Shown here piece after piece: positions 1 through 9,613 of a stretch of DNA of 64,000 nucleotides. This stretch comes from Mycolicibacterium monacense. Lineage in GTDB: Bacteria > Actinomycetota > Actinomycetes > Mycobacteriales > Mycobacteriaceae. The stretch spans positions 4,154,001 through 4,218,000 of the forward strand of contig NZ_AP022617.1 in assembly GCF_010731575.1 (NCBI RefSeq), read 5' to 3'. The position numbers and the translations under genes were made by a program. The notes beneath the pieces are model-generated. The model did not search any database, was not told the DNA's origin, and was given only the letters and a program-made list of their open reading frames with translations. Each line of letters begins with the position of its first letter. Within the stretch, counting starts at the first letter, position 1.

Positions 1-233
1 GTCGGGGTCCAATAGTTCACGGATACGTACGGATTCGCGTGCAGGTGGGCGCGCTTGACCGGTGACGGCACCGTCGCGATCCAGCCGAACAGATCGGTGC
101 CGTCCCACTCCCAGATGGGGTGGAGCACCCGCGATCGCGGGCGGCTGTTGGCGTCGACGGTGGCCACCGACGCCCACACGATCGCGTGCGCCATTTCGAC
201 GAACGCCGGCGCGGTGCGGTCCAGGGTGTGCAC
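1..233 (-). CDS. Pyridoxamine 5'-phosphate oxidase-family (PPOX) flavoprotein, partial
   Basis: Only the N-terminal part lies in the window; the gene runs off the left edge. The frame reads VHTLDRTAPAFVEMAHAI, then a stretch typical of split-barrel FMN/F420-binding PPOX proteins (VASVxxxGxPRxRxxxPxWEWDG-like). Such proteins bind a flavin and reduce small molecules, but the substrate cannot be told from this fragment. The GTG at 231-233 is chosen because an in-frame TAG lies 12 nt upstream and a TAGGGT hexamer (240-245, minus strand) ends 6 nt before it, the spacing of a leaderless mycobacterial transcript. The family assignment rests on overall pattern only. Confidence 0.65.
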   Translation of the reverse strand, partial: MHTLDRTAPAFVEMAHAIVWASVATVDANSRPRSRVLHPIWEWDGTDLFGWIATVPSPVKRAHLHANPYVSVNYWTP

Positions 234-239
234 ACCCTC

Positions 240-245
240 ACCCTA
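240..245 (-). promoter_or_regulatory. Candidate -10 box of leaderless PPOX gene
   Basis: On the minus strand TAGGGT fits the mycobacterial TANNNT -10 consensus and ends 6 nt before the GTG start of the PPOX gene. No ribosome binding site could then lie on the transcript. Confidence 0.4.
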
Positions 246-321
246 AGGCGCAGCGACGCGACACTGAACTCACGCAGGGACCCTCTCGGGCTTCCGCTGC
301 GTGCGTTCCGTCTCGCGACCG

Positions 322-675
322 TCAGCCGGACTCCGAACTTGCCTCGGCCTTGTTTTCGGCCTTGTCTTCGGCCTTGTCCTGCCCGCCGTCCTGACCGCCG
401 GTGCCCTCACCGCCCTCGTCCTTGCCGAACTTGGGTTCGCCGTTCTCGTCGACCCAGTCGTTGACCGCGGTCCCGGCGACCGTTCCGCCGGTGCCCGGCA
501 TCACGATCGTGGGCCGCTCCTCCTCGTACTCCTTGCGCATCTCCTTGGCCACTTCGCGGTGCTCGTCCGTGACCTCGGGTTTCTCGGTGATCTTGGCGTC
601 GGGATCGTCGGCTACCTTCTGCGACGCGTTCGCCTCGGCCCCGGTCTGTTCTTCGTCCTTGTCGTCGCTGCTCAT
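322..675 (-). CDS. Small acidic hypothetical protein
   Basis: A 117-residue protein made mostly of Glu, Asp, Lys, Ala and Gly. The first third is charged (MSSDDKDEEQTGAEAN), the middle has a short conserved-looking core (EERPTIVMPGTGGTVAGTAV followed by NDWVDENG), and the tail repeats KAEDKAENKAEASSE. No signal peptide or membrane segment is present, and most of the chain is expected to be disordered. Similar short acidic proteins occur in mycobacteria without known role. The ATG at 675 is the only good start. I do not recognise a function. Confidence 0.6.
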   Translation of the reverse strand: MSSDDKDEEQTGAEANASQKVADDPDAKITEKPEVTDEHREVAKEMRKEYEEERPTIVMPGTGGTVAGTAVNDWVDENGEPKFGKDEGGEGTGGQDGGQDKAEDKAENKAEASSESG

Positions 676-721
676 GCGCTAACGACTGCCCGAATGTGTG
701 ACCCGCGAAACAGAAGCCTGG

Positions 722-1315
722 TTACGCCGGTACGGCTCTCAGTGCGGCGGGCAGGCTCGGCAGGAAATGCTGGGTGGCGAACGCCCGGAGGTCGTCGGCG
801 GTGTCCAGCGGTTGCATACTCGGCAGCAGCAGCACCGTCGCGGCGTAGCGCAGGATGACGTCGGCGAGTTCGTTGACCGCCCGCGGGCCGATCCGTTCGG
901 CGAATCCGGCCGGGAAGATCACCCGCAACGCCTCGGCCATCCGCTCGACGGCCGCCGCCCAGTGCTGATGCGCCAGGGCGAGCACGAAACCGGGATCCTC
1001 GGCGAGCATGCCGTTGAGGATCCGGTGCCCGCGGAACTTGAGAATGGACAGCGTGAACGCCTCGACGTAGTAATTCGCCTGCGGCCCGGCCTCTTTGAGC
1101 TCGAGCGCGATGTCGGCGAACAGCGCGACATTCTCCCGCTCCACCACCGCCGCCACCAGTTCGTCGCGGTTGGCGAAGCGCCGGTAGATCGTGGTGCGGC
1201 TGACGCCCGCGCGCCGGGCGACGTCGTCGAGGGCGACCCGACGGAAACCGTGCCGTTCGAACTCGACGACCGCGGCGTCGAGGATCGCTTCGGTGGCGCT
1301 ATCCGGCTTGTGCAT
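722..1315 (-). CDS. TetR-family transcriptional regulator
   Basis: 197 residues. Residues about 8-54 form the TetR helix-turn-helix ([20 protein letters not shown], then [18 protein letters not shown]). The C-terminal 140 residues are a helical ligand-binding and dimerisation domain without a recognisable ligand motif. Its start lies inside the end of the DUF2236 gene (overlap 1299-1315), so the two are almost certainly co-transcribed and translationally coupled, and the regulator probably controls that oxygenase. The near-palindrome just upstream of the oxygenase start is the first place to look for its operator. Confidence 0.9.
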   Translation of the reverse strand: MHKPDSATEAILDAAVVEFERHGFRRVALDDVARRAGVSRTTIYRRFANRDELVAAVVERENVALFADIALELKEAGPQANYYVEAFTLSILKFRGHRILNGMLAEDPGFVLALAHQHWAAAVERMAEALRVIFPAGFAERIGPRAVNELADVILRYAATVLLLPSMQPLDTADDLRAFATQHFLPSLPAALRAVPA

Positions 1316-2156
1316 AGCCGCGTTGGGCGTACTTGTTGTAGCGGACGCTCATCGGCAGCCGGTCCCACACCCAGTTGACCGGCCGGGACCGCCAGAACGC
1401 CGCGAAGCGCTGGTAGCGCCGTTCCTGGCGTTCACTCCACGGCAGGTCGAGCAGGTGCCGGGCCTGGGGCGGCAGCCCACCGGTGGTGAGGAACGCCGCG
1501 AGCGGATCGAAGGCGATCGACAGCACCCGCCACACCGTGGGGTGCACACCCTTGGGGCACGGAAAGCCCTTGGTCACGTAGCCGACGCCGTATCTGGCGG
1601 TCTGGTGCGCGATGACGGTCTCGTCGAGCATCCGCTCCCAGTACTGCTCGAACTCGGCGTACGTCGCTGGCATCGGCCGGTCGCTGACGCCGTAGCGGCG
1701 GTACCAGGTCTTCGACTCCAGGTAGATCTGCTCCTTCTCCGCACGCGTCAGGCGCTTGACGAAGGTGTCGGCGAAGTAGAGGACCTGCTCGACGAACGTC
1801 GCGTGCGCCCAGAAGTAGGTCTCCGGATCCAGCGCGTGGTAGCGCGAACCGTCGGGCATCTCGCCCTTGATGTCGTGGTGGAAGTCGCGGACGTTGAAGC
1901 CCTCGTTCCGGTCGTCTGATCCGTAGACCGTCATGAAGATCGGCGGTAGCGACCGTTTGACGCGCGCGGCGGTGTCGGAGAAGAACACCGAGTGGTCCAG
2001 GACGCCCTGGCCGAGTTCGGCGAGCATGTTCTGCAGGACCGCGGGCCGCGGGCCGATCAGGTACATGCGGTTGTCGCCGAAGTAGCGCCAGACCAGCGAT
2101 TGCGGCCCCAGTGGTAGTGCGTCGATCTCGGTCCTGTTCTCCGCCAACTCCGTCAT
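1299..2156 (-). CDS. DUF2236 (MpaB/latex-clearing-type) oxygenase
   Basis: 285 residues. The sequence carries the hallmarks of DUF2236 haem-dependent oxygenase-like proteins: an N-terminal [16 protein letters not shown], a central [20 protein letters not shown] and [18 protein letters not shown], with His residues that in the family line a haem pocket. Family members include rubber oxygenase Lcp and mycotoxin-degrading MpaB; many mycobacterial copies are uncharacterised. The open frame continues upstream, but the ATG at 2156 ([11 protein letters not shown]) is the first start giving family-like sequence; the upstream frame is Arg-rich shadow. The last 17 nt overlap the following TetR gene. 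Confidence 0.85.
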   Translation of the reverse strand: MTELAENRTEIDALPLGPQSLVWRYFGDNRMYLIGPRPAVLQNMLAELGQGVLDHSVFFSDTAARVKRSLPPIFMTVYGSDDRNEGFNVRDFHHDIKGEMPDGSRYHALDPETYFWAHATFVEQVLYFADTFVKRLTRAEKEQIYLESKTWYRRYGVSDRPMPATYAEFEQYWERMLDETVIAHQTARYGVGYVTKGFPCPKGVHPTVWRVLSIAFDPLAAFLTTGGLPPQARHLLDLPWSERQERRYQRFAAFWRSRPVNWVWDRLPMSVRYNKYAQRGYAQAG

Positions 2157-2169
2157 GTGCAACAGTGTT
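2157..2169. promoter_or_regulatory. Weak palindrome upstream of DUF2236-TetR pair
   Basis: On the minus strand the 13-mer GTAACACTGTTGC is palindromic except for one pair, and it directly precedes the DUF2236 ATG. A TetR repressor encoded in the same operon makes it a plausible operator, but the arms are only six bases. Confidence 0.2.
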
Positions 2170-2209
2170 ACAGATTCCGAACTTTGTACCAACGGTTCAG
2201 TGACCAGCA

Positions 2210-2668
2210 TCACGCGAGCGTCCGCAGGATCACCAGGCGGGCGACCCAGAAGCCGAGCGTCCCGCAGTACACGGCCTTGACCGCCATGAGCGCCGGCAGG
2301 GACAACGTGGTCACGCCGGCGACCGACAGCAGCCACGACCCCGCGATCGCGAACACCGCGGCCCCGGCGCCCAGCGCGAGGCCCGCCGACCAGCCCCGGC
2401 GGGGCAGCCGCCGCAGCCACCGCGGAGTCGCCATACCGTCGGCGTCGAGGCGGCGGGCGGCCCGCGCGCTGAAAACGCCGACCAGCGTCGACAGAATCAG
2501 CGATGTGAGCACGAAACCGACCACCAGACCGTCGACGCCCCACACCCGCTGCGGCGGCTCATGCCTCGACGTCAGATAGTCGATCGCGGGGTTGACCAGG
2601 AGGTTGATCAACCCGGCCAGCGTCGACTGGACGAGGATCTGCCTGCTGAGCGGGGAACGATCGCGCAC
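2210..2668 (-). CDS. Four-helix membrane protein, unknown function
   Basis: 152 residues with four hydrophobic segments at about 11-32, 47-68, 92-114 and 124-148, separated by Arg-rich loops (ARAARRLDADG, RWLRRLPRRGW), so most loops probably face the cytoplasm. No catalytic or transport motif is visible. It is the last of a run of small membrane protein genes (2210-4282, minus strand) lying downstream of hemB. The ATG at 2668 follows a short gap after the preceding gene. I cannot assign a function. Confidence 0.65.
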   Translation of the reverse strand: MRDRSPLSRQILVQSTLAGLINLLVNPAIDYLTSRHEPPQRVWGVDGLVVGFVLTSLILSTLVGVFSARAARRLDADGMATPRWLRRLPRRGWSAGLALGAGAAVFAIAGSWLLSVAGVTTLSLPALMAVKAVYCGTLGFWVARLVILRTLA

Positions 2669-2689
2669 CGGCAGCCTCCCGCGTCCGGC

Positions 2690-2926
2690 TCAGCGGCGCC
2701 GCAGCCGGGCCACCCCGAGGACGAGAAGCACGCCCGCGACGGTGGCCAGCAGCAGTGCCAGCACCAGCAGCGGAGCCGAGTACACCGTCACGACGGTCTC
2801 GGGCTCTCCCGGCATGACCGGCGCCGCCGTCGCCGGCCTGCCCGCGGCCGCCCAACTCAGCACACAGCCGACCGCCGCGGCCGCGGCCAACGCGAGTTCG
2901 AACAGCGCGCGACTCCGCGCGCTCAC
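2690..2926 (-). CDS. Small two-helix membrane protein
   Basis: 78 residues starting with GTG (VSARSRALFELALAAAAAVG). Two hydrophobic segments, about 8-28 and 46-73, flank a short Pro/Glu/Thr loop; the C-terminus is GVARLRRR. The GTG start overlaps the TGA of the upstream gene by four bases (GTGA at 2923-2926), which fixes the start and implies coupled translation. The longer open frame in the same register is out-of-frame shadow of the upstream gene. Function unknown. Confidence 0.6.
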   Translation of the reverse strand: MSARSRALFELALAAAAAVGCVLSWAAAGRPATAAPVMPGEPETVVTVYSAPLLVLALLLATVAGVLLVLGVARLRRR

Positions 2927-3405
2927 GGCACCCGTTCCTCGACCAGCCTGGTCAGCTCCGCGCGCAGGGTCGCATGCCGCCGCGCCCACGCCTGCGCCGT
3001 GCGGCTGCCGGACAGTTTGAGTCCGATCCCGGTGCGTCCACGCGGAACGCCCGTCAGCTCGCCGAGCGCTCGCGCCGACTGCCACTTCTGCATCTCGGAC
3101 CCCGTCGCGGGTGGGTACACCGCGACGATCTCGGACAGTTTGGTGATCTCGGCGCCCTGCCGCAGGGTCTCGGGGGTCAGTTCGACGGAGGTGTGGATGC
3201 GCGCGGCCTTCACCTGGACCGCGAGGAAGCCCGACACCAGCACCAGAAACAGTCCCGGCACCAACGGCTGCAGGCCGTACCCGGCGGAGATCTGGATCGC
3301 CAGCATCGCCCCGCCCGCCGCGGGCCCGGCGAGCAGCCACGCCCAGCTGGCGCCCGGCTCGTAGAACAGACGCTCGGTCGACGGATCACCAGACGGGTTC
3401 GTCAT
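2923..3405 (-). CDS. DUF3093-like two-helix membrane protein
   Basis: 160 residues. It opens with TERLFYEPGASWAWLLAG, has two hydrophobic segments (about 20-38 and 44-63), then a soluble domain with RIHTSVELTPETL and a conserved-looking VPRGRTGIGLKLSGSRTAQAW. This pattern resembles actinobacterial DUF3093 proteins of unknown function, but that assignment is from memory. It overlaps its upstream neighbour by four bases (ATGA at 3402-3405) and its downstream neighbour by four (2923-2926), forming a tightly coupled three-gene unit. Confidence 0.6.
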   Translation of the reverse strand: MTNPSGDPSTERLFYEPGASWAWLLAGPAAGGAMLAIQISAGYGLQPLVPGLFLVLVSGFLAVQVKAARIHTSVELTPETLRQGAEITKLSEIVAVYPPATGSEMQKWQSARALGELTGVPRGRTGIGLKLSGSRTAQAWARRHATLRAELTRLVEERVP

Positions 3406-3848
3406 CGGGCCTCCCCTTGGTCGAACCAGCCGGCGGCACTGCGCCGCGTCAACAGGACGGTGCCGACGGCGATCGGCACCAACGCCAGGAGCATGACGGG
3501 CTGACCGAGCCCGGCTCCCGCGGCCAGCAGCACCAGCACCACCGCGATCGCCAACGACAGTCCTATCGTCGCCCGCCGGAACTTCGGATCACCGCGGCGT
3601 GCCCTGCTCGCCAGGAACGCCAGCACCCCGCCGGCCACCGCAGCGCCGATACCCACCCCCCGGTAGACGGTGAGGTAGTCGCGCAGCTGGTCGTTCGACA
3701 TCTCCGGGTCGACGGCCGAGCGGGCGGTCTCGAAGGTGACCGTGGTGGCGATGAGCCCGCCGAAGACGAGCAGCGCGGCCCCGGCGACCAGTGCCCAGAA
3801 ACCGAACTCGACGACGCGCGGCCGCGACGGTGTTGGCGAAGCGGTCAT
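3402..3848 (-). CDS. Four-helix membrane protein, unknown function
   Basis: 148 residues with predicted membrane helices at about 14-36, 64-80, 93-114 and 116-133. The loop after helix 1 is acidic and hydrophilic (ETARSAVDPEMSNDQLRDYL) and probably lies outside. No enzyme or transporter motif is visible. The stop overlaps the ATG of the next gene by four bases. Confidence 0.6.
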   Translation of the reverse strand: MTASPTPSRPRVVEFGFWALVAGAALLVFGGLIATTVTFETARSAVDPEMSNDQLRDYLTVYRGVGIGAAVAGGVLAFLASRARRGDPKFRRATIGLSLAIAVVLVLLAAGAGLGQPVMLLALVPIAVGTVLLTRRSAAGWFDQGEAR

Positions 3849-3868
3849 GGTCGGGTCAGCCTAACGGG

Positions 3869-4282
3869 TCAGCGGGTGAAGAAGGCGTTGGCGTCTTTTC
3901 GGTGCAGCAGGAAGATGCCGCCGGCGATCAGCACCGACCCGATGATCGCGGTGACCGCATAGCCGAACGCGGCCACCGGCGACTCCCGCTCGACGGTGAA
4001 CAGGTTCGTCACGGTGTAGGCCACCGACCCGAACCCGCCCGCGGTCAGCAGCGTGCGGGTCCAGCGGTAGCCCTGCCGCAGCAGGACCAGGAACGTCACC
4101 ACGATCGCCGAGACCACGACGACGATCATCACCGCCATGCCCTTGAGGAACACCGAGGCGCCGGCCACGGGCACCATCAGGTTGTCGATCAGGTAGCCGA
4201 TGACCAGCAGCGGCAGCGCGGCCACCCACAGCCAGAACCCGGTGTCGACGTCAGGCGGCCGGGTGGGAGCGGATCCGGTCAT
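3869..4282 (-). CDS. Four-helix membrane protein downstream of hemB
   Basis: 137 residues, N-terminus [20 protein letters not shown], with about four hydrophobic segments (15-35, 45-68, 80-94, 104-126) and a basic C-terminus ([13 protein letters not shown]). The ATG overlaps the hemB stop codon (4279-4282), so it is probably the fifth gene of the haem operon transcript. Nothing in the sequence suggests a haem-specific role. Confidence 0.6.
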   Translation of the reverse strand: MTGSAPTRPPDVDTGFWLWVAALPLLVIGYLIDNLMVPVAGASVFLKGMAVMIVVVVSAIVVTFLVLLRQGYRWTRTLLTAGGFGSVAYTVTNLFTVERESPVAAFGYAVTAIIGSVLIAGGIFLLHRKDANAFFTR

Positions 4283-5250
4283 CCCAGCCAGCCGGCCACG
4301 TCGGCCGCCCAGTAGGTCAACACGATGTCCGCACCGGCCCGCCGGATACCGGTGAGCGCTTCGAGGGCAGACGCCTGCAGATCGATCCAGCCGTTGGCGG
4401 CGGCGGCGCTGATCATCGCGTACTCACCGGAGATCTGGTACGCCGCGACCGGCACCGGGGAGATGTCGGCGCATGCGCGCACCACGTCCAGGTAGGACAT
4501 GGCCGGCTTCACCATCACCATGTCGGCGCCCTCGGCGAGGTCCAGTTCGATCTCGCGCAGAGCCTCGCGCGCGTTGCCGCTGTCCTGCTGATAGGTGCGG
4601 CGGTCGCCCTGCAGACTCGATCCGACGGCTTCGCGGAACGGGCCGTAGAACGCCGAGGCGAACTTGGCCGCATACGCCAGGATCGCCACGTCGGTGTGTC
4701 CTGCGCCGTCCAGCCCGTCGCGGATGGCGGCCACCTGACCGTCCATCATCCCGCTCGGCGCGACCACGTGGGCACCCGACTGCGCCTGGGCCACAGCAAG
4801 TTTCACGTACTGCTGATTGGTCGCGTCATTGTCGACCCGACCCCGGTCGTCCAGCACCCCGCAGTGGCCGTGATCGGTGAACTCGTCGAGGCAGGTGTCG
4901 GCCATGATCACGGTGTCCTCGCCGAGGTCCTTGGCGAGGTCGCGCAGCGCGACGTTGAGGATGCCCTCGGGGTCCATGCCGATCGAACCGCGCGGATCCT
5001 TGTCCTCGTCGCGGGGCACCCCGAACAGCATCAGCCCGCCCACCCCGGCGGCCACCGCGTCGGCGGCCGCGCGGCGCAACGAGTCGCGGGTGTGTTGCAC
5101 CACCCCGGGCATCGACGAGATCGGCCGCGGCTCGTCGATCCCGTCGGCGACGAACATCGGCAGCACGAGATGCCTTGGCTCCAGGGAGGTTTCAGCAACC
5201 AGCCGACGCATGGCCGGTGTCGAACGCAACCTACGCGGACGCTGACGCAT
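4279..5250 (-). CDS. hemB: Porphobilinogen synthase (delta-aminolevulinate dehydratase)
   Basis: 323 residues, normal for the family. HemB joins two 5-aminolevulinate molecules into porphobilinogen in the cytosol. The two active-site lysines are visible: K196 in [13 protein letters not shown] and K248 in [12 protein letters not shown]. The metal site reads [14 protein letters not shown] (C120, D122, C130): Asp replaces the middle Cys of the three-Cys zinc site of the E. coli type, a form I associate with actinobacterial enzymes. It follows hemD with a 2-nt gap, so it is translated as part of the hemA-C-D-B operon. Confidence 0.97.
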   Translation of the reverse strand: MRQRPRRLRSTPAMRRLVAETSLEPRHLVLPMFVADGIDEPRPISSMPGVVQHTRDSLRRAAADAVAAGVGGLMLFGVPRDEDKDPRGSIGMDPEGILNVALRDLAKDLGEDTVIMADTCLDEFTDHGHCGVLDDRGRVDNDATNQQYVKLAVAQAQSGAHVVAPSGMMDGQVAAIRDGLDGAGHTDVAILAYAAKFASAFYGPFREAVGSSLQGDRRTYQQDSGNAREALREIELDLAEGADMVMVKPAMSYLDVVRACADISPVPVAAYQISGEYAMISAAAANGWIDLQASALEALTGIRRAGADIVLTYWAADVAGWLG

Positions 5251-5252
5251 GA

Positions 5253-6917
5253 TCAGCGGCGGCGACTCTTCTTGCGCGGCGGCGGCAGCGCACCCTCGGC
5301 GCGCAGTCGGGCGGCGTGCTCGGCGAGCGCCTCCACCAGCGGACCGACCGCGGCCACCTCGGGCTGCACGTCGACGCGCAGGCCGAACTCCGCTGCCGTC
5401 TCCGCGGTCTTGGGCCCGATGCAGGCGACGATCGTGCGGGCGTGCGGCTTACCGGCGATGCCGACCAGGTTGCGCACCGTCGAGCTCGACGTGAAGCACA
5501 CCGCGTCGAAGCCGCCCGTCTTGATCATCTCGCGCGTCGAGGCCGGCGGCGGTGCGGCACGCACCGTCCGGTAGGCGGTGACGTCCTCGATCTCCCAACC
5601 GCGTTCGCGCAGCCCCTCGGCCAGCGTCTCGGTGGCGATGTCGGCGCGCGGCAGCAGCACCCGGTTCACCGGATCGAAAATGTCGTCGTACGGCGGGAAC
5701 TCGTCGAGCAGACCCAGCGAGGACTGCTCCCCCGTCGGAACCAGCTCGGGGTTGATCCCGAACGCGCGCACCCGCTCTGCCGTCGCCTGACCGACGCAGG
5801 CGATCTTCACACCGGAGAACGCGCGGGCGTCGAGCCCGAACTCGTTGAACTTCTCCCACACCGCGCGCACCGCGTTGGTGGAGGTGAACACGACCCACTG
5901 GAACCGGCCGTCGACCAGACCCTTGACCGCACGCTCCATCTGCGCGGGGCTGCGCGGCGGTTCGACGGCGATGGTGGGCACCTCGATCGGCAGGGCGCCG
6001 TGGCCGACGAGCTTGTCGCTCATCTCCCCGGCCTGATCCTTGGTCCGCGGCACCAGCACGGTCCAGCCGTACAGTGCGCGGCTCTCCCACCAGTTCAGGC
6101 GGGCCCGGTTGGTGACGGTGCGGCCGAGCGTCACGACCAGCGGGCCGGCCAGCGGTGCGGCGGGTGCACCGGTCGCGTCCGGTGCGGTCAGCGCGGCCTT
6201 GTCGAGCAGCCCGGACAGCGTCGACTCGACCGAGCGCTGCTGGCAGGTGGTGCCGTTGGCGGTGACCACCGCCGGGGTGGTCTCGGCCAGGCCGTACTCG
6301 ATCAGCGTGCGCGCGGCGTCGGGCAGATGCGAGGCGGTCGCGTGCAGGATCAGCGGGCCGGGCGCGGCGGCCAGGGCCGCCCAGTCCACGTTCGGGTCGC
6401 GCACGTCGGCGACGGTGTGGGTGGAACCCAGCGGCAGGCCGGCGTACGTCGGGACCGCGGTGGTGTTCGGCAGGCCGGGCACGATCTCGAAGTTGGCGTG
6501 GCTCTTGGCCAGCGCGTTCACCTCGGCGATGACGGCGTCGACCGACAGCGGGTCGCCGGCCACCAGCCGGACCACGTCCACACCGTGCTTGGCCTCACCG
6601 GCCAGGACCTTGGCCACCTCGGCCGGATCGCCCAGCGCGGGCCGGATGTCCGGGCCGCCGGGGATGGTCGAGCCCGCCTGCTCGTCGGCGGCGTCCGCCG
6701 GCTCGGCCGGTTCAGGGCCCGACGGTGGGGGCAGGTGCGCGCCCACCAGGGACAGCACCGCCTCGGGGACGTCGGGGTCGGTGAAGACCAGCGCGGCATT
6801 GACGAGCACACTGTGGGCCCGTGCGGTCAACAGGCCGGGGTCGCCCGGGCCCGAGCCCACGAAGGTGATGCGGCCGGGCTTCATCTTGCGCCCACGCCCG
6901 CTCTCCTGCCGAGTCAT
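5253..6917 (-). CDS. hemD: Bifunctional uroporphyrinogen-III C-methyltransferase / uroporphyrinogen-III synthase
   Basis: 554 residues. The N-terminal half is a CysG/CobA-type SAM methyltransferase ([20 protein letters not shown] at about 15-34, [16 protein letters not shown]), which starts the sirohaem/cobalamin branch. The C-terminal half is uroporphyrinogen-III synthase ([46 protein letters not shown]), which closes the tetrapyrrole ring. This fusion is usual in mycobacteria. The ATG at 6917 has a good upstream GGAG; an internal ATG at 6884 (MKPGRITF) is a possible alternative. A poorly conserved Pro/Ala/Glu insert at about 66-85 interrupts the methyltransferase domain. Confidence 0.95.
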   Translation of the reverse strand: MTRQESGRGRKMKPGRITFVGSGPGDPGLLTARAHSVLVNAALVFTDPDVPEAVLSLVGAHLPPPSGPEPAEPADAADEQAGSTIPGGPDIRPALGDPAEVAKVLAGEAKHGVDVVRLVAGDPLSVDAVIAEVNALAKSHANFEIVPGLPNTTAVPTYAGLPLGSTHTVADVRDPNVDWAALAAAPGPLILHATASHLPDAARTLIEYGLAETTPAVVTANGTTCQQRSVESTLSGLLDKAALTAPDATGAPAAPLAGPLVVTLGRTVTNRARLNWWESRALYGWTVLVPRTKDQAGEMSDKLVGHGALPIEVPTIAVEPPRSPAQMERAVKGLVDGRFQWVVFTSTNAVRAVWEKFNEFGLDARAFSGVKIACVGQATAERVRAFGINPELVPTGEQSSLGLLDEFPPYDDIFDPVNRVLLPRADIATETLAEGLRERGWEIEDVTAYRTVRAAPPPASTREMIKTGGFDAVCFTSSSTVRNLVGIAGKPHARTIVACIGPKTAETAAEFGLRVDVQPEVAAVGPLVEALAEHAARLRAEGALPPPRKKSRRR

Positions 6918-6941
6918 TTGTCGCTCACTCCGCTCTACAGC

Positions 6942-7886
6942 TCAGTGGTGATCCGCAATGAGCTCTCGCGCACCCAGTTCGAACAGTTCCGCGGCCACCG
7001 AGACCCCGAGGTCTGCGGCCCGGCCGGGAGTTCCGATGCCAGACGCACGGATCACGTCGGATCCGTCCAGCGCCGCCACGCACCCGCGAAGCGACACCTC
7101 TTCGAAGACGCGGCCGTCCTCATCGATAGACTCGACCACCTCGGCGATCGCGCCCACCGGTGCGGAGCAACCCGCCTCCAGTTCGGCGAGCAGGACCCGT
7201 TCAGCGGTGACTGCCGCGCGCGTGTCGGCGTCGTCCAACTCCGCCAGTAGCGCGATCAGTCCGGTGTCACCTGCGCGGCACTCGACCGCGAGGGCACCCT
7301 GAGCCGGCGCTGGCAACATCTGCACCGGCTCGAGAGTCTCGGTGACATCGCCCAGCCGTCCGATGCGGGCCAGACCCGCCCGGGCGACCACGATGCCGTC
7401 GAGCTCACCGTTGCCGACCCTGTTCAACCTGGTATCTAGGTTGCCTCTTAGGGGGCGGATTTCCAAACCGAGACCCAGTGCTCTAAGCTGCGCGGCCCGG
7501 CGCGGGCTCGACGTGCCGACCGTGGAACCGGCCGGCAACTCCCCCAGCACCAGCCCGTCGCGGGCCACCAGGGCGTCCCTCGGGTCCTCACGGCGCGGGA
7601 TCGCGGGAATCGTGAACCGCTCGTCGGCCGCCGTCGGCAAATCCTTGTAGGAGTGCACGGCGGCGTCGACGCGACCGTCGTGGATCGCCTCGCGCAAAGC
7701 GGCGGTGAACACCCCGACGCCGATGTCGGCGATCGGGCCCTGGTTGCGGTCACCCTCGGTGGAGATGAGCACCAGTTCGGCGGCATGCCCCCTGGCGATC
7801 AGTGCGTCGCGAATGGTGCCGGCTTGCGTCGTCGCGAGGAGGCTGGCCCGGGTGCCGATCCGGATGGGCGTGTCGGCGTTGCTCAA
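6942..7886 (-). CDS. hemC: Porphobilinogen deaminase (hydroxymethylbilane synthase)
   Basis: 314 residues. HemC polymerises four porphobilinogens into hydroxymethylbilane using a covalently bound dipyrromethane cofactor. The cofactor cysteine is C240 in [15 protein letters not shown]; the catalytic Asp lies in VHSYKDLPT (D82), and substrate-binding arginines are in [12 protein letters not shown]. It sits between hemA (3-nt gap) and hemD (24-nt gap), placing it second in the operon. Confidence 0.97.
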   Translation of the reverse strand: MSNADTPIRIGTRASLLATTQAGTIRDALIARGHAAELVLISTEGDRNQGPIADIGVGVFTAALREAIHDGRVDAAVHSYKDLPTAADERFTIPAIPRREDPRDALVARDGLVLGELPAGSTVGTSSPRRAAQLRALGLGLEIRPLRGNLDTRLNRVGNGELDGIVVARAGLARIGRLGDVTETLEPVQMLPAPAQGALAVECRAGDTGLIALLAELDDADTRAAVTAERVLLAELEAGCSAPVGAIAEVVESIDEDGRVFEEVSLRGCVAALDGSDVIRASGIGTPGRAADLGVSVAAELFELGARELIADHH

Positions 7887-7889
7887 GCG

Positions 7890-9233
7890 TTACTCGGACT
7901 TGTCGAGTTCGATTGGCAGCAGGGGCAGTTCGCCGGCGGCCACCGCGTCGACCGCTTGCTGGTCGAGCTCGAAGAGCTCACGCAGCGCCTCGGCGTAGCT
8001 GTCGCCGCCGGGTGCGCTGGCGAGCTGTTTGACGCGCACGGTCGGGGCGTGCAGGAGTTTGTCGACGACCCGGCGGACCGTCTTGGCGACCTCGGCGCGG
8101 TGCGCGGCGTCGAGCTCCGGCAACCTGTTGTCCAGGCGCAGCAACTCCGCCTCGACCACGTCGGCGGCCCGCTGCCGCAACGCGGTGACGGTGGGGGTGA
8201 CCTCCGCCATCCGCTGTCCGGCGAGGTAGTTCGCGACCTCGGCGGCCACGATGGAGCGGGCGGCGTCGGCGTCGGAGGCCGCGGCGCGCGCCGAAGGCTC
8301 GCGCTGGATGCGCTCCATGTCGATGACGTTGACACCCGGCAGCCCGGCGATCGCCGGTTCCACGTCCCGGGGCATGCCCAGGTCGCAGATCACCAGCCGG
8401 CGGTGCTCAGGACGGCCGGTCAGCCCGCGGTGGGCGTCGGCCAGCGACACCACCGGCCGGACCGCACCGGTGGAGGTGATCACCACGTCGGCGTCGGCCA
8501 GCGCGTGGGCGATGTCGTCGAGGGTGTGCGCATCGGCGGTGACACCCTGGTCGAGCAGGCTCTGGGCGAGGCGGCGGGCGCGCGGAAGCGACCGGTTGAC
8601 CACGTGCACCCGTTCGATTCCGGCGCGGACCAGGTGTTTGGCCGACAGGGCGCCCATGGATCCGGCGCCGATGACGACCGCGGTACGACCGGCCAGCGAG
8701 CCGAGTTTGGCTTCGGCGATGTCGAGGGCCACCGAGACGACCGAGGCGCCCGCGGCGTCGATCCCGGTCTCCGAGTGCACCCGCTTGCCGACCGACAGTG
8801 CGCGCTGCGACAGTTCGTGCAGCGTGCGGCCGACGGTGTGGTTGGCCTCGGCGGAGGTGTAGGCGCGGCGCACCTGCCCGAGCACCTGCTGCTCACCGAT
8901 GACCGCGGAGTCCAGTCCGCTCGCCACGGCGAACAGATGCTCGACGGCGGCCTCGGCGTAGCGCACGTAGGCGTACTTGGTCAGATCGTTGAGCGACATG
9001 CCACAGTGCTCGGCGAGGACCTGGCCGATGACGGACAGCCCGCCGTGGAAGGCGTCGACCACGGCATAGACCTCGACGCGGTTGCAGGTGGACAGCACCA
9101 TCGCCTCTGTCACCAGCGACGACTGCAACACCTGGTCGACGATCTTGGCCTGGTCGGACTCGTCGGTGCTCAACTGCTCGAGGACCGATACCGGGGCACT
9201 GCGGTGCGAAACCCCGAACAGCAGCACGCTCAT
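7890..9233 (-). CDS. hemA: Glutamyl-tRNA reductase
   Basis: 447 residues. HemA reduces glutamyl-tRNA(Glu) to glutamate-1-semialdehyde with NADPH, the first committed step of the C5 haem pathway. The nucleophilic cysteine is C50 in [12 protein letters not shown]; the NADPH-binding loop is [15 protein letters not shown], followed by a helical dimerisation domain. The start [15 protein letters not shown] is unambiguous. It heads the four-gene haem cluster, 90 nt downstream of the glutaredoxin-like gene; a TACCGT hexamer in that gap may give the operon its own promoter. Confidence 0.97.
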
Positions 9234-9323
9234 GGCTTCATCACCACGTCATCCACGGTATCCGTTCACGAGCGTGCCGACCAAATTTCACCTAGTCATC
9301 TTTGTCACCAAAGCGGGATTCTG

Positions 9324-9578
9324 TCACCCGAGATCCGCCCGCAGCCGGGGTTCGTCGATCTCCCAGTAGCTGTGTTCGGCGCCGTCGAGCAGCACCACCG
9401 GCAGCCGGTCGCCGTACTCGGCGCGCAGCGCGGCGTCCCCGCCGGCCGCCGCGGCGTCGACGTCTGTGATGGTCAGCCCGAAGCCGAGTTCGCCGGACAG
9501 TTCCGCCAGCCGGGCGGCCGCCTGCTCGCACAAACCGCATCCGGCCCGCGTCAGCAACTCGATTGCATGGTCCACCAC
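9324..9578 (-). CDS. Glutaredoxin-like thiol-disulfide protein
   Basis: 84 residues with the thioredoxin-fold DUF836/glutaredoxin pattern IELLTRAGCGLCEQAAARL; the redox pair is C14-G-L-C17. The cis-proline stretch is RLPVVLLDG. It probably exchanges disulfides with mycothiol or a partner protein; the substrate is unknown. Its position directly upstream of hemA matches the Rv0508 place in M. tuberculosis. An unrelated HAD phosphatase gene diverges from its start (35 nt apart). Confidence 0.85.
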   Translation of the reverse strand: MVDHAIELLTRAGCGLCEQAAARLAELSGELGFGLTITDVDAAAAGGDAALRAEYGDRLPVVLLDGAEHSYWEIDEPRLRADLG

Positions 9579-9601
9579 CCCAGTATCCGGGCCCGGTGTC
9601 C

Positions 9602-9607
9602 TAGGGT
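9602..9607 (+). promoter_or_regulatory. Candidate -10 box of leaderless HAD phosphatase gene
   Basis: TAGGGT fits TANNNT and ends 6 nt before the GTG at 9614, the leaderless spacing. It supports that GTG as the start. Confidence 0.4.
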
Positions 9608-9613
9608 TGAGCC

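Noticed and set aside
5316..7250. Very long open frame antisense to hemD (also 7653-9740 antisense to hemA, 40925-43192 antisense to aceA/fadB2, 49149-51185 antisense to ALDH)
   Set aside because: High-GC codon bias keeps the opposite strand open; the translations are Arg/His/Gly/Val-rich, lack motifs, and the sense frames are clear known enzymes.
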